A stretch of DNA of 64,000 bases from Echria macrotheca (taxonomy: Eukaryota > Ascomycota > Sordariomycetes > Sordariales > Schizotheciaceae): contig MU839834.1 in NCBI GenBank assembly GCA_030411725.1, positions 744,001 to 808,000 on the forward strand, written 5' to 3'. Numbering within the stretch: the first letter of the stretch is position 1; each line of letters opens with the position of its first letter. The notes under the pieces are model-generated. The model saw only the letters and a list, made by a program, of their open reading frames with translations. It was not told where the DNA came from and made no database searches. This document shows, piece after piece, positions 42,349 to 54,156 of this stretch. The position numbers and the translations under genes were made by a program.

Positions 42349-44987
42349 CTACCGCCTGAGCGGTCTCCCTTCCTCCTCATCCTCGCCTTCGGAATCATCA
42401 TCCCCAATAACATGATGTCCCTCCTCCTCCTCGTCTTCATCACTACCACCATGCCGCTCCCGCTTCTCACTAACCCTCGGACTAACCTCATCCACAGGCC
42501 GATCCCGGTATCCGCCAAACTCATCATCCTCATCATCACTACCGCCCGCAAACGCATCATACAGCTCGCCGCCGCGCGTCTTGCCGGCCTTGCCCCCCTT
42601 GCCACCGACACCGCCTCCGGCCGCGCCGCGCTTCTCGCCCGTCGCCAGGCCCTCGGCTTCTTCCTCGTCCAAGAGCTCGAATTCGTAATTGTCGCGCGCG
42701 TTGTTCCGCAGACGCCGGCGGCGCGCTATCCACAGGTAGATGCCTAGGCCGCAGCAGAATACGACAATCAGCGCCAGGGCGCCGTAGATCCACGCCTGCG
42801 TGCTGGCCGAGACGCCCAGGTCGGGAAGGAAGGAGGGCAGCCAGGTGCTCTTGGTTGGCTCGGCTTCCTGCTCGTCCTGTGTGGCGGATGGGAGCGGCGC
42901 GTCGCTGGTCCCGGTGGGTTTGCTGTTGACGGGGCGATCGGGGTGGTCCGAGGGAATGCTGATCGCCTGCGTGTTGGTCGCGGCTGGATCAGGCGCGATC
43001 GTGGTGGTGCTGGCCGGAGCAGTGATGGTAGAGGTGATGGCGTGGTTATCGTCCTCGTCTTCCGTGGGCATCGGTAGCAGCGTTGCCTTTTGCGGGTCTC
43101 GAGATTCTCCCCAGAGCTTGAGATGCCAGTCGGTAAAGGTACCGTGATGCTTATTCTCAATGGTGTCCTTTACGACGATAGTCCAAGTACCAACGCCGGA
43201 CTCACCCCTGCCATTCATGTTAGCATCGCTGAGTTATACTCTCCCAAGAAAACTTACCAGTGAACAACACTCATGAAGGTCCAGTCAACGTATCCGGCCT
43301 CGACATTATCGGGGGAGCGCGTTGTAGACAGGTGGCTCACGACCTTGTTCGGGCTGAAGAGATCAACGCTGATATCTCCCCGGCGTGTGTGCTCGATGTT
43401 CATCGTGACCGTGACATGCTCGACCCGTTCGAGGTTGGCTTCCTTGAGCATATCCTCGGTTATCTCGAACGAGACGGCGATACCCTTGTCACCCTCGGGG
43501 ATGGGCTGGTTGACGTGGATCCAAGGAGAGAAAAACCAAGCCTGGGGCTTGACATTCTTCCACGTCTTGGCGGCTTCTACGATGCCCCAGCTATCGATCT
43601 TGCCATAGCCAAAGGTGTGGCTGAACTTCTTGCCTATGGTAGTCGTCTGCCACGATCCGTCATCCTCGTTGACAGGAACGGCCGTGTCCATGGCGAGGTA
43701 CTGCATGTCTCTCCATGACAGATCGGGCCGCACCTGCAAGACCAAGGCAAAAATGCCGGCTGCGAGCGGTGCGGCCGCCGAAGTACCGCCATGGTTGCTG
43801 GCGCACGTGTTCTGGCCGACATCCGTGGTGTGGATAGCATCGCCGCTGCCGCTGGAGTATGTCACCACCAGGCCGGCGGAGCACTTTTCCGAGTAGTAGG
43901 GATGTTTGCCCTCCCTGTCGAGCGCTCCCACGGTGATGCTGTAGATGCTGTTGGTGTATCCGTCGAAATTGCAGTTGTCCTCGCTTGGCGCTCCGTTTCC
44001 GCTGGCAAATACGTAGATAGAACCAAGCCCACCACGGCCGTTCTGGACAGCGTTTAACATGGCTCGCCGAATTAGGATTCCAGGCGCATCCATACTTTTT
44101 CCGTCATCTGGCGGTCCCCACGAGCAGGAGTAGATCTGGTTGTGCTGGAAGTCGTAGTTCATCGCCACGGCCTCATCGGCGTCCGAGATGAGCTTCGAGA
44201 GGATGCGCAAGCCGGCGATCTTGGAATCATACGCAACACCCACACCGCAAACGTTGTTCTTGACAGCCGACACCTCGCCAGCGCAGCGGGTGCCATGCCT
44301 GTCTTCGGCCAGACGAGGCTTGGGCTCGCTCGTTTTGTCGTTGAAATCATACGACCCCTGAGCGTAGTAGTTGTCCTTCAGGTCGTCGCTGTACATATCC
44401 AAGCCATCATCGACGATAGCGACCGTCGCGTTCTTGCCCGTGACCCCCGACAGCCACACGTCGGTAACATTGACGTCGTGTCCGACCTGGACGGGGTTGA
44501 AGAGATGCCACTGATCCTTGAAGATGGGATCCGCGATACCCAGTGTCGTAGCAACGTGCGATTGCTTCTGGACAGCTTCGGGCACCGCCTGCGCATTATC
44601 CTTCCGAGCAAAAGGGCCGTATCGCGGGGGAATGATGCGTTTTGTCCATGGCGCCCGGAGCTTTTGCTTGGAGGAGAAGAGGACGCCATCCAACGTGTCT
44701 CGCGCACCCAAGTCTCGCTTCCGCCTCCTCCTTTGTACCAATTCCCGCTTAACGACATCATGTTCTGTTTTCCTGGCGGCGAATACGTGGTGGCCCTTGA
44801 TTTCGCCGAGGGGACCCTCGTGTCTCAGCCCCAAACTCCTCGCGACCTCGACCGGCGATGTTTGGGCATCGAGCTCCAGAACATAATAGTCGTTCGCATC
44901 GAAATCTCGGGGAACGACATTCGCAGCCGTCGTCAGGGCGGCCAGGCCCAGCAGTGAAGTGAGTGCCGACAGTTTCATGTTGGGCAA
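42349..44987 (-). CDS. KEX2: Kexin (Kex2-like dibasic-processing protease)
   Basis: TGN-resident subtilisin-family protease that cleaves after KR/RR in secretory precursors. Exons 44987-43258 and 43207-42349 give 862 aa, with a 50-nt intron (GTAAGT...GGCAG) inside the P domain. A signal peptide (MKLSALTSLLGLAALTTAA, the ATG at 44978 being equally plausible) precedes the propeptide, with RRRRKRDLG and PWTKR as likely autoprocessing sites. The catalytic triad is in AIVDDGLDMYSDD, EDRHGTRCAGE and NHGGTSAAAPLAAG; YVFASGNG is also present. The P domain spans YGKIDSWGIVEAAKTWKNV to GTFTDWHLKLWGE. A Ser/Thr-rich stalk, one transmembrane helix (IYGALALIVVFCCGLGIYLW), basic residues, and a cytoplasmic tail with YEFELLDEEE and long acidic runs complete it. 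Confidence 0.95.
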
Positions 44988-46619
44988 ACTCCTCGGACTC
45001 GAGGGCGCCTCGAAAGTGACGGGTTTCGGATTACTCGAAGGGAGCGCTGGACATTTAGGTCGGGCACAAGTTCCGTGGATGTCGAATCTGGCTCAATATC
45101 GGTTTGGGTGCAACGAGTGAGAGAAAGGGAGGATGCTGACGGATTTCGAGTTCAGCAGACAAACGAGCGATGTGGCATCGGTGCAAACCAGGGGATGGGA
45201 TGGTGGCGACTCAGGCGGACAGAGCGCTGCAATTCGTTTCAAGACGGATAAAGTTGCGCAGAGGGGAGTAAAGAGGCAGGACTATCCAAGGCAGACAAAG
45301 ACATGCGACCGGCGGTGCCTTTGGAGTTTGGACTGGCGATGTGGCCAGAGAAAATCTATGCTGGGAACGGCCGTTCGTTGGACCAGACTCGTAATGCCAA
45401 TGTCAAAATGCGGCGCAATCATGGCGATGCGCCTTGCAACTAGCAGCCGAGAAGGGGACGTGTCATTCGCTCCAGCGGCCTTCCCCTTTGGAACCCGGCC
45501 AGACCCTGACACTTCAGCTGCCGCAAGCCACCCACGTGACTGCCGATGCAAGTCCTCGAAACGCCAGGCACATCCCGGAGGCAGCGGCGGACAAGTCCAC
45601 TCGAAGCCGGAAAGCTTCCATACGATTACGATGTGTGGAGCCGTAAAGACCCGCCTGTGTTTCGCATATTCTCGTTTGCGTGTTTTCCATGGCAAGAAGG
45701 GACAATCTGTTCGGAAGCTGTGCCACGGAGCATGGTTGCACTGCGGCCACGAGGCAGAATGATGGACTGGATGAAAAGTAGTCCAACGGCTCTAGAATAG
45801 AACTTTCAATAAACCGAGTGGCTTTGCGCATATATAGAGTAGTTTCTGCTCTACACTTTGCTCGGTAGACTCTATACGGCCGAGTGCCCAGGTACGGATC
45901 CGTCACGTATGCCGTGGTGCCTGGGTGCAGAGTAGACTCTAAGGGGTCAGTGAGTTGTGATGGCAGCAAGCCGGCTGCGTCCGGCATTAGACTCAAGATG
46001 CGAGGGCTTTCTGACAGACTGTCGAATGCTGTATTCTCGATGAGTGATTTATAAGAGAGAACGTTACAACCGTAGCGCCGAGACTCCGGAGCTCTCGTCA
46101 GCGCAGCCGGCCCAACCACCGAGTTTTCGGCTTGACGGCAGCATGGCGGAAGATGAAGCGATGAAGGTTGGAGATTCGGAGCAGGATCTTGATTCCTTGA
46201 ACCTGGAGCCCCGCGCGATGCCAAATTGGGCATAGAGCTCCCGCCATCGACTTTTCACCCCCCTGCAAGCGTGCTTGTCGGGGCGGCACTGGGGGCGGGA
46301 ACAGCTGGTCAGCTCCAGCTGCTGCCCAGCGATGGACTGCAGAACTGCAGCTGCCCAACCACGCCAAGCTAGGAATTTCTCACAGCCCAAGCTCCCCTCG
46401 CAGCCCAGCCGTGCTTCCGCAACGAGGCTGCTGCCGCTTGCTCCCGTCTATATGTGTCTGGTGAGCATTGGCTGCTATGGGTGCTGCATGGCTCGTGGAC
46501 AATCGTGGCCGACAGCAGTTCTCTAGCAGCTGATTGAGTGGTCAGCAGATCCCCAACCCTCGACCGTCGCCGTCCTCGACACCACGCCTCGATTCGATAG
46601 CCCATCACCCCGTCGCCGC
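44988..46619. promoter_or_regulatory. Divergent promoter region, kexin / PhoD-like gene
   Basis: About 1.6 kb between head-to-head starts. It contains a cluster of short inverted repeats at 45830-45945 (see findings) and a 30-codon ATG frame at 46143-46235 (MAEDEAMKVGDSEQDLDS...) that could be an upstream ORF. No larger gene is supported. Confidence 0.45.
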
Positions 46620-49600
46620 ATGCCAGGAACCCAACCGCCAGACATGTCTGCTCCCTACTGGGGCCAGCTCCCTGCCTCCAAGGCCGGCCAAACCAAAACA
46701 CGCCGCCTGTCCGACGACGTCAACGTCAATTCTCCCACAGACGGCCGCCAGTCATTGGATGTTCCTGTTCCCGCCCCGGCCAGAGCCAACCGCGTGTCGG
46801 TCCAGACTACAAAATCCGATGCGCCGACCGACTCGACCCTGAGCCCCTTCGTATCCCCAACCGCCTCGACTTTCCAGGGCCAGGGACTTGCTCCTCGTCC
46901 ACCCTCTCTGCCATACGGCGCCAACCAGTACCCGCCCGAGCTGGTCGAGAATCGCCGCCGTCGAAGAAGTCGCAACCAGGAGCAGGAACTCGAGTACGCT
47001 GCTGTATCCGCCCCCGCCCCGCCCGCTGCTCCGGAAGTGCCACGCGCCCCTCCGGTGAGCTACAGGTATCCATCCGGAAGTGGTGGAGCTCAGCCGCCTT
47101 ACGCTTCGCCGCGCAGCAACAAGCAGATGGATGCCGAGGAGTACATCAAGGCCTCGACCCCGGTCAGCCTAAAGGAGGAACATCCCGTGCTGGACCGGGC
47201 CAGCAACTCGCTGGATGTGAGAGGGAACACTGGGCCACAACGCAACAGCACCGATCCGACGCTCGCGAGGCGGGAGGAGGCCGGTGCCCAACACCGCCGC
47301 TCATCATCCGGGGCCGATCAGATGTTGCAGAATAGGAGGAAGAGGGCGTCTGCAAGCCAGCCCTCGGACCGGTCAAGAATGTTCGCAGACGATCGCTCGC
47401 CCTTGCAAAGGCTGGAGCTGACCCTCGATAGCATTTCCAAAGAGGACAAGCTGTCCAAGGAGGAAAAGCGTGCCCGCGCCGAGGCCGCTGAGAGAGCTGT
47501 CCGAGAGAGGACCGCAAGCATCGGGGGCGCCCCCGCAGGCCAGAGAAGCCCCGTCGCAAACGAGGCGCGGTCCCGAACCGGCGGCATCGGGGAGGTAAAA
47601 ACCCAGAATCAGCCGCCACTAACACCAACATCTCCAGTGACGCCCACCAGGCCGTCTCAGGGCGTCTCGGCGCAAAATGGTCCTCTCTCCCAGAATCCTC
47701 CGGACGAGGTCAGGAGGTATCCGCTCGTGAGGGCGAAATCCCCGCGCAATCGCGCACAAGACTCGCGGATTCCTGTCCCGATTGCGGGCCAGACGTCGGG
47801 CATTCCGCAACGCAATCTCAGCTTCCGTGAGCGAGCAGCCAAAAATGACATCAAACCCCCCAGCGGGCTGGACGAGGCGCTGTCTAAAGATACGCCGTCT
47901 CCTTCGACACCCCAGACTCACAGCTCGTCTGTTACCAGAAGTGGGAGTAACAAACTGAGGAAAAACCCGCCTAGCGACTCATGGCCCGCTAGAGAATCGC
48001 TTGAACCTCTGCCCCAGACGACACCAAAGTCAGACCCAAGGGCGGACCGGTCTCGGGCTGCCGAGAAGCCAGAGTATAAAACGCCGCCCCGCCGAGCCGT
48101 GTTGGCTGATCCGGACGATCTGGTCTCGACCCCGCCATCGACCGGGAAGCTGGTCAAGAACAACAGCCAGCGAAAGGTCGAGCAGATTCTCGGAAGAGGA
48201 GCTCCTCATGTGGGCTTCGCTACTAATCCCAGGAATGCGCCTTCACCCCCGGCAGGCGCAGGTGGTCCGCAGTTCCGACCACGCAGGGACGAGCGAAGCG
48301 ATAGCGACTCCGATGAGGAGGGCCGACACGTCTCTGATCTTGTCTATCACGCCCGTGACAAACTGAAGCCGGGTCGGGGCGTGTTCAAGCCGACTCCCAA
48401 TCTCGACGAATGGAAACAGGCGACAGTCGGCACTCTATCAGGAACGCTGATCGACTTCGAGGATGTCCCTCCATCGGCCGTCGAAAAGGAGCAAGCCTGG
48501 TGGGAGAGCCCTCAGTCCTCATCTCGGAGAAGGAGCAGCATGTCGGCCCGGCCGAAGCGGGCCGAGGCTTTCGAGGGCGAGTATGATGACACAAATGCTC
48601 CCACGAGGTTCAAGCCGCCGCTATACCTAAAGTGCGGTCCGCTGCTGAGATATTGCGGTATCCGGAATGAGCGTGTACCCTCTCGCTTGGCTCGGAATGG
48701 CGACGTTGTGGACAAGGAAATCTGGCGAGGCACCGTCATGATCGTCACGACGGATGCTGACTCTTCTTACGACATTGCGCCGACACTGAGGCTCTTTGTT
48801 CAACCGATTGAGCTGCTCCCGCCTCCACCGAGAGAGGTCGATGGTGATCTGCCACCCGAATACGTTGACCCCCTAGCCGGACACCCGAAGCTGGGCCGGA
48901 AGGGCGAGACGCTTTACGTCCGCCCGGTCGACCACTTGGAGGAGGCCAAGGACCTGTCCCGTGACGAGACTGATGAGGGGCTGTTTGAGAAATCAAAAAG
49001 CCCGCCGGAGCTTCCGTTGGAGAAGGGCATGGTTGACTGGTCCTTTGCTGCTCGCAGGAAGCGCGCCGAGATAGACGGGGAAAAGGCTGGAAAGTATAAG
49101 GATGTTCGAGGCTTCCGGCTGCACTCTGAGCGAGGCTACACCTTCTGGAGGTTCAATATCGAGGTTGAGCTTGCGGAGAAGCAGCAGCGCATTGCGTACC
49201 GGATCAACAGGGGCCCGTCAACTGGCTTCTGGGTCCCGGCCAGGGGCCAGACCATGAACATCATGTTCCACAGCTGCAACGGCTTCAGCATGAGCGTCAA
49301 CCCTGACACGTTCAGCGGGCCGGACCCCATGTGGCGCGACGTGCTCAACTCGCACCAGAGCCAGCCCTTCCACGTCATGGTCGGCGGCGGAGACCAGATC
49401 TACAACGACAAGGTGATGCAGGAGACCCAGATTTTCCGCGACTGGCTCATGATCAAGAATCCGCTGCACAAGCACAATGCGCCGTTTACCGCAGCGATGC
49501 AAAACGAGCTAGAGATGTTTTATCTCGAGCGGTACTGCATGTGGTTCTCGCAGGGTCTCTTTGGTATGGCCAACGCGCAGATTCCCATGGTCAACATGTA

Positions 49601-51579
49601 TGATGACCACGACATCATCGACGGATTTGGTTCCTACCCGCATCACTTCATGAACTCGCCTGTCTTCTCCGGGCTGGGCAACGTGGCTTTCAAGTATTAC
49701 ATGCTCTTCCAGCACCAGAGTGTGGTCGAGGAGACGGAGAAGACGGAGCCCAGCTGGGTCCTGGGCACGAAGCCCGGACCGTACATTACCGAGCTGAGCC
49801 GGAGTCTCTTCGTGCCGCTAGGTGCCAAGGTTTCTCTGTTGGCCGTGGATGCTCGTACGGAACGGACACGCGATGAGGTCGTCAGTCCTAACACGTGGAG
49901 GAAGCTTATCGATCGGTGCTATGAGGAGATCGAGAAGGGCACGACCGAGCACCTTCTCGTTCTTCTGGGCGTTCCTATTGCATATCCCAGACTGGTGTGG
50001 CTCGAGAACATGTAAGTTATTTGTTGCAAGTATAAGCGCTCTAGCTGACCATTGGCAGTTTGACGTCTCGTCTGATGGACCCTATCAAGGCCCTCGGGAA
50101 GACGGGCATCTTCGGCAACGTGATGAACCATTTCGACGGTGGTGTCGAGGTCCTCGACGACCTAGATGACCACTGGACGGCAAAGAACCACAAGTATGAG
50201 CGTAGTCTCCGTATTGAGGATCTTCAGGATCTGGCTGCCGACAAGTCGGTCCGCGTCACGATTCTCAGGTATGTATTTTGGCATTTTACTTGGCTTTTGC
50301 TAACATCAGACGCAGCGGTGACGTCCACCTCGCTGCCATCGGCCAGTTCTACTCGAACCCCAAGTTTGGCATCCCTAAACACAAGGATTTCCGCTACATT
50401 CCCAACGTCATCTCGTCGGCCATTGTCAATACACCGCCGCCCGATCTGATGGCCGATGTGCTGAACAAGAGGAACAAGGTTCACCACTTCGACAAGGAAA
50501 CGGACGAGGATATGATTCCCATCTTTGATCACGGCGTGGACGGCAAGCCCCGCAACAACAAGCACCTACTTCCCCACCGGAACTGGTGCTCAATCCGGCC
50601 CTACATGCCCGGAAACTCGCCCCAGCCAACCCCCGACCAGTCTCTCCATGATCTTACACCTGCTGGCTCCCCTCCCGGCACAGCCAGCGGCGGTGGCGGA
50701 TTCTTCCGACGTCTGTCGTTCTCCAAGTCCCGCGACCGTGGTCCATCGTTCCGTGGGCCTGATGGCGTCCGCGACCGAACCCGCCCGCCAGTCTCGGCCG
50801 GTCTACTCCGCACGCTCTCACGGCGTGGAGGGGTGGCGAGCGCCGACGCAGTGGGAAGTCCGGTTGGCGGCCAGAGGCCACAGGGTTTCCTGACGCGCAC
50901 GCTGTCGGGCTCGTCGATCGGCGGGCGGATCGGCGGCATGTTCCGCCGGCGCAGCAGCGACGCCAGGCGTGAGCGTGATGACGGCGGCATCAACGGGACC
51001 TGGGGCACCGAGACCGAGGATGAGGAGACGCCGTACGAGGATGACGCTCCTCCGCAGACCCGCGGCGGTGCCGGTCAGAGGCGGGGTATAGGGCTCCGTG
51101 GTGGTGGTAACGATGACGACTACTCTCCTGATGAGTACGAGGCCGGTGATGATGGCTATTTCTCAGCCAAGCCGCCTTCCGGGGCGATGCGGGAGCGGGC
51201 GTCGAGCTCCGACCCCGCTGTCATGAGCGGCGGAGCGGGGCCATCACCGGTCGGGATGACGCGGGCGGCCCCCGGTGGGTCGCGTGGTGATGTTGCTCCT
51301 GAGCAGGAGTTTGTGCCCAAGCCCTTCCACCGCACGCCGACGGGTCTATCGACAAAGCAGCTCAAGAATGCTGAGAAGTTGGCGGTGAATCTGGAGGGTG
51401 GGCTGGAGATTAGTTTGAATGTGGAGATTAGCCCGCGCGACCCCGGCGGGAGCACGGTGCCGTACCGGTTGGTGGTGCCGAGGCTATGGTATGTTTATGA
51501 GGGGGAGGATGACGAGCCGAAGCTGGAGCGGCCGGCGGGTGGGATTAAGCGGTTGCTTAGTCTGCGGAAGGCGAGTTGA
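46620..51579 (+). CDS. Large PhoD-like metallophosphatase domain protein
   Basis: Exons 46620-50011, 50059-50268 and 50316-51579 give 1621 aa; the two introns are 47 nt each, in phase. The first 650 residues are disordered and Ser/Pro/Arg-rich. A conserved region begins PPLYLKCGPLLRYCGIRNE and includes GYTFWRFNIEVELAEKQQRI. The PhoD-type metallophosphatase core shows VMVGGGDQIYND, QIPMVNMYDDHDIIDGFGS and, across the second splice, VTILSGDVHLAAIGQF; these supply the expected metal ligands. The C-terminal third is again disordered (Gly/Arg/Ser-rich). Bacterial PhoD members are secreted phosphodiesterases, but this fungal cytosolic-looking version lacks a signal peptide and its substrate is unknown. 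A second ATG nine codons in (MSAPYWGQLP) may be the true start. I see no membrane helix. Confidence 0.85.
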
Positions 51580-52531
51580 TCTCCTGAAGTTTTATGGTGT
51601 AAAGTTCGACAGAGCTTGTTGGAAGATGATGACGACGGATATATGATGGGATGTAATGGGTTATGTGGATGATGATTTTGGTCAAAAGTAAAAGCCGGGA
51701 GTCTAGGGATGGAAGCAGCGGTTTGTGTTTTTTTTTCCGCCGTTGTTTTTGCTATCTGTGATGGGATTTATATGGTTTCGAAGGGATGGCGGTAGATGAT
51801 GGTATTTGCATTCTATATCCTTTTGCTGCTCTTTCTTCGATGGAAGAAGGAACTGGGAAATATACAGACAGACAGACGATAGATCAACAGGCAACACACA
51901 GATTATGATTCTCAACTCAGTCGATAATCGTCTCACAGCGTGCTGTTACTCGTCCAGGAGGGGGTTGTGTTGGATACCAACAGTGGTGAAAGTATGTGGT
52001 TAACTGATGACAGGGTGCAGGGTCTGGTGGTCTCTCGCTGGTTCTTAATTTAACAGAGAAAGCATCCCTAGCCAGGTAGGGAATCATCTAGCTGTTTGGT
52101 TGACTTTTGCCTACGACAATGTTATGAGACATGTTTGTATAATATCTCGTAAACGGATAAAAACCCCAGAGTCCAGGGGTTAGAAGACAACGAGTGAAAT
52201 CGTTGCCGCTAGACGCATGACCTCTAACTTGTATACATTCACCGGCTGTGGACAATACATGCCCCCCCGTATGCATACCGGGGATGAACCGAGAGAAAAC
52301 AGTGAGCCTGTAACCTCTTGGTATGATACAACCGGCATCCCAGCGAGACCAAAACGCAGTGTCCACTGCCATTTTAACGCGACGGAGAGTATATATACCT
52401 GTGACTGAAATCCATGTACAACCGCCACTCATCTGCCACCGAGCAAGATAGAATATACATACATGCCTTCCCAAGCCCCTTCCCTGAACGCCAAAACAAT
52501 TCACCCCTTCTCCCAGAACGAAGCCCTTTAG
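51580..52531. other. Convergent 3' intergenic region
   Basis: About 950 bp between the PhoD-like stop and the glutaminyl-cyclase-like stop. It is AT-richer than coding sequence. No gene is supported. Confidence 0.55.
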
Positions 52532-53659
52532 CTAAAGCTCGTCCTTCTCCCCCAAGTATCCCTCCCCACCACCAAAAAACCCATCCAGCTCCAACCACTC
52601 AGCCACAAAAACCATAAATATCCTCGCCCAGTCCCTCACCGTCGGCCCATCCAAATGATCCCCATCATCCTCCATAGTATGCCACACGTCCGGAAACGGG
52701 CTCGGGATGACATGCAACACATCGACCCCCCTCTCCATAAACGGGACATGATCATCCAGCACAAAATGCCTCGTAAACATGTGCGCCTTCTTCTCCATAT
52801 CCCCAAACCACTTCCCCGTCGTCTCCAACCCCCCCTGGTCCCTTAACCTCCCCTCGACACCAGCGAGCAACCGATAAGCCCAATGCGTCTTAGCAAAGTA
52901 ACTCGGCACACTCGGCCCCGGCGCGCCCAACAAATCCAGCAACACAAACAGCCCGATACTCCTCAACCTCCCCTGAGCATCCCAATCAGACGCCAACGCC
53001 CTCGCCCCGTAGAGACTATCCGTATCACTCCAAACCTCCCACGCCTCCTCGCCATCCAACAACAAAATCTGCACGCCCACATCCTCCTCCAACCCCTCCC
53101 CCTGTCCTTCCTGTCGCTCCCACTTCCTCGTCAAAGCCTCATCAACCCCCCTCACCACCCCCAAGAGAATAGCACAAGCCGCAGCGCTATCAACAGCGCC
53201 AATGAACCCCTCAGGCCTGTACAACGAATCATAATGCGCAACGAGCGTCAACCTCTCTATCCCCTCTTCTTGGTCAGTTCTCCACGGCGGATCCCGCCTC
53301 AAAACAAGATTCACAAACTCCACCTCCACCCCCCCAGAAACAGGCGTGACAGAGCTAGAATTATGCACCTCGACGCTCCAGCGCGGCAGCTCCTCCCGAA
53401 AGAAATCAAGAAAATGCCGTCTCGCGCGCGCGGACCCTTCGGTCCCGGGGACGCGCGGGATGAGCAGCGGAGACAGCAGACCGCCGCTGCCGGGTGTGGT
53501 GGTAAAGTCGGAGGGGGAGATGAGGGCGGGGAGCTTGTTGAGGGTGGATGCCGAGAGGGGGGTGTATCCGGAGACGAAGGGGGAAGAAGAGAGAGAGACG
53601 ACGAAGAGGAGGAAGGGGAGGAGGGGGATGATGCCGCCGCCTATTGTTGTTGCTGTCAT
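52532..53659 (-). CDS. M28-family glutaminyl-peptide cyclotransferase-like protein
   Basis: Intronless 375-aa frame from the ATG at 53659 (the upstream in-frame extension starts with a non-ATG codon). A hydrophobic signal-peptide/anchor (GGGIIPLLPFLLFVVSLSSS) precedes an M28-like fold. The zinc-site segments are RLTLVAHYDSLY (His), FIGAVDSAAACAILLG (Asp), QILLLDGEEAWEVW (Glu pair) and HVIPSPFPDVWHTMEDDGDH (His). The SDTDSLYGARALA and HFVLDDHVPFMERGVDVLH segments resemble glutaminyl cyclase (QPCT), which converts N-terminal Gln/Glu into pyroglutamate in the secretory pathway. An aminopeptidase role cannot be excluded. The protein is secretory by its N-terminus, probably ER or Golgi. Confidence 0.82.
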   Translation of the reverse strand: MTATTIGGGIIPLLPFLLFVVSLSSSPFVSGYTPLSASTLNKLPALISPSDFTTTPGSGGLLSPLLIPRVPGTEGSARARRHFLDFFREELPRWSVEVHNSSSVTPVSGGVEVEFVNLVLRRDPPWRTDQEEGIERLTLVAHYDSLYRPEGFIGAVDSAAACAILLGVVRGVDEALTRKWERQEGQGEGLEEDVGVQILLLDGEEAWEVWSDTDSLYGARALASDWDAQGRLRSIGLFVLLDLLGAPGPSVPSYFAKTHWAYRLLAGVEGRLRDQGGLETTGKWFGDMEKKAHMFTRHFVLDDHVPFMERGVDVLHVIPSPFPDVWHTMEDDGDHLDGPTVRDWARIFMVFVAEWLELDGFFGGGEGYLGEKDEL

Positions 53660-54156
53660 TTTGGCGTCATTTGTTGTTTGAAACCTAGTAACAAAGAGCA
53701 CTGCTTATGCTGTGGTTGTTGTCATCATCTGTTCTCGTCAAGTTGTCGTCGGCAGCTTCTCCAAATCGGACAGCTGTCAGCGATAAGATCTGTCCCGCAC
53801 AGCGCCAATGCAAGGCACGGCGGAGAATCTGCCAGGGGTCTGCTAGGGCCGCCACCACACCACTTCATCAACCCCACCTGCTCTCAGTCATGTTCATCAA
53901 GGTCCTCACCATGTCAAAATCAAGAATTTTGCACGGATATTGCAACTGAATAAGCTAAGCATACGGTGTTGATAGCCGGAAACGCCATGCTATGATGCAA
54001 ATGACCTCTCCCATGCCCTTCCCCCCTTCACCTCTGCATCACGCCCACACATTACGTCCTCTTCCCCGTGTCTATAGGACCGCCTCCCTATGAACAGCCC
54101 TTGCCCCTTAGATTTTCACACTGGCACGTTGAAGTGACCAGGACAGAAATATGCAT
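53660..54156. promoter_or_regulatory. Promoter of the M28 gene and 3' UTR of the EPT1 gene
   Basis: About 500 bp between two minus-strand genes. No additional feature is supported. Confidence 0.5.

Noticed and set aside
44142..44957. 271-codon plus-strand open frame
   Set aside because: Antisense to the kexin catalytic region, which has unmistakable subtilisin motifs on the other strand.
52883..53953. 356-codon plus-strand open frame
   Set aside because: Shadow of the M28/glutaminyl-cyclase gene; Pro/Arg/Gln/His-rich with no domain.
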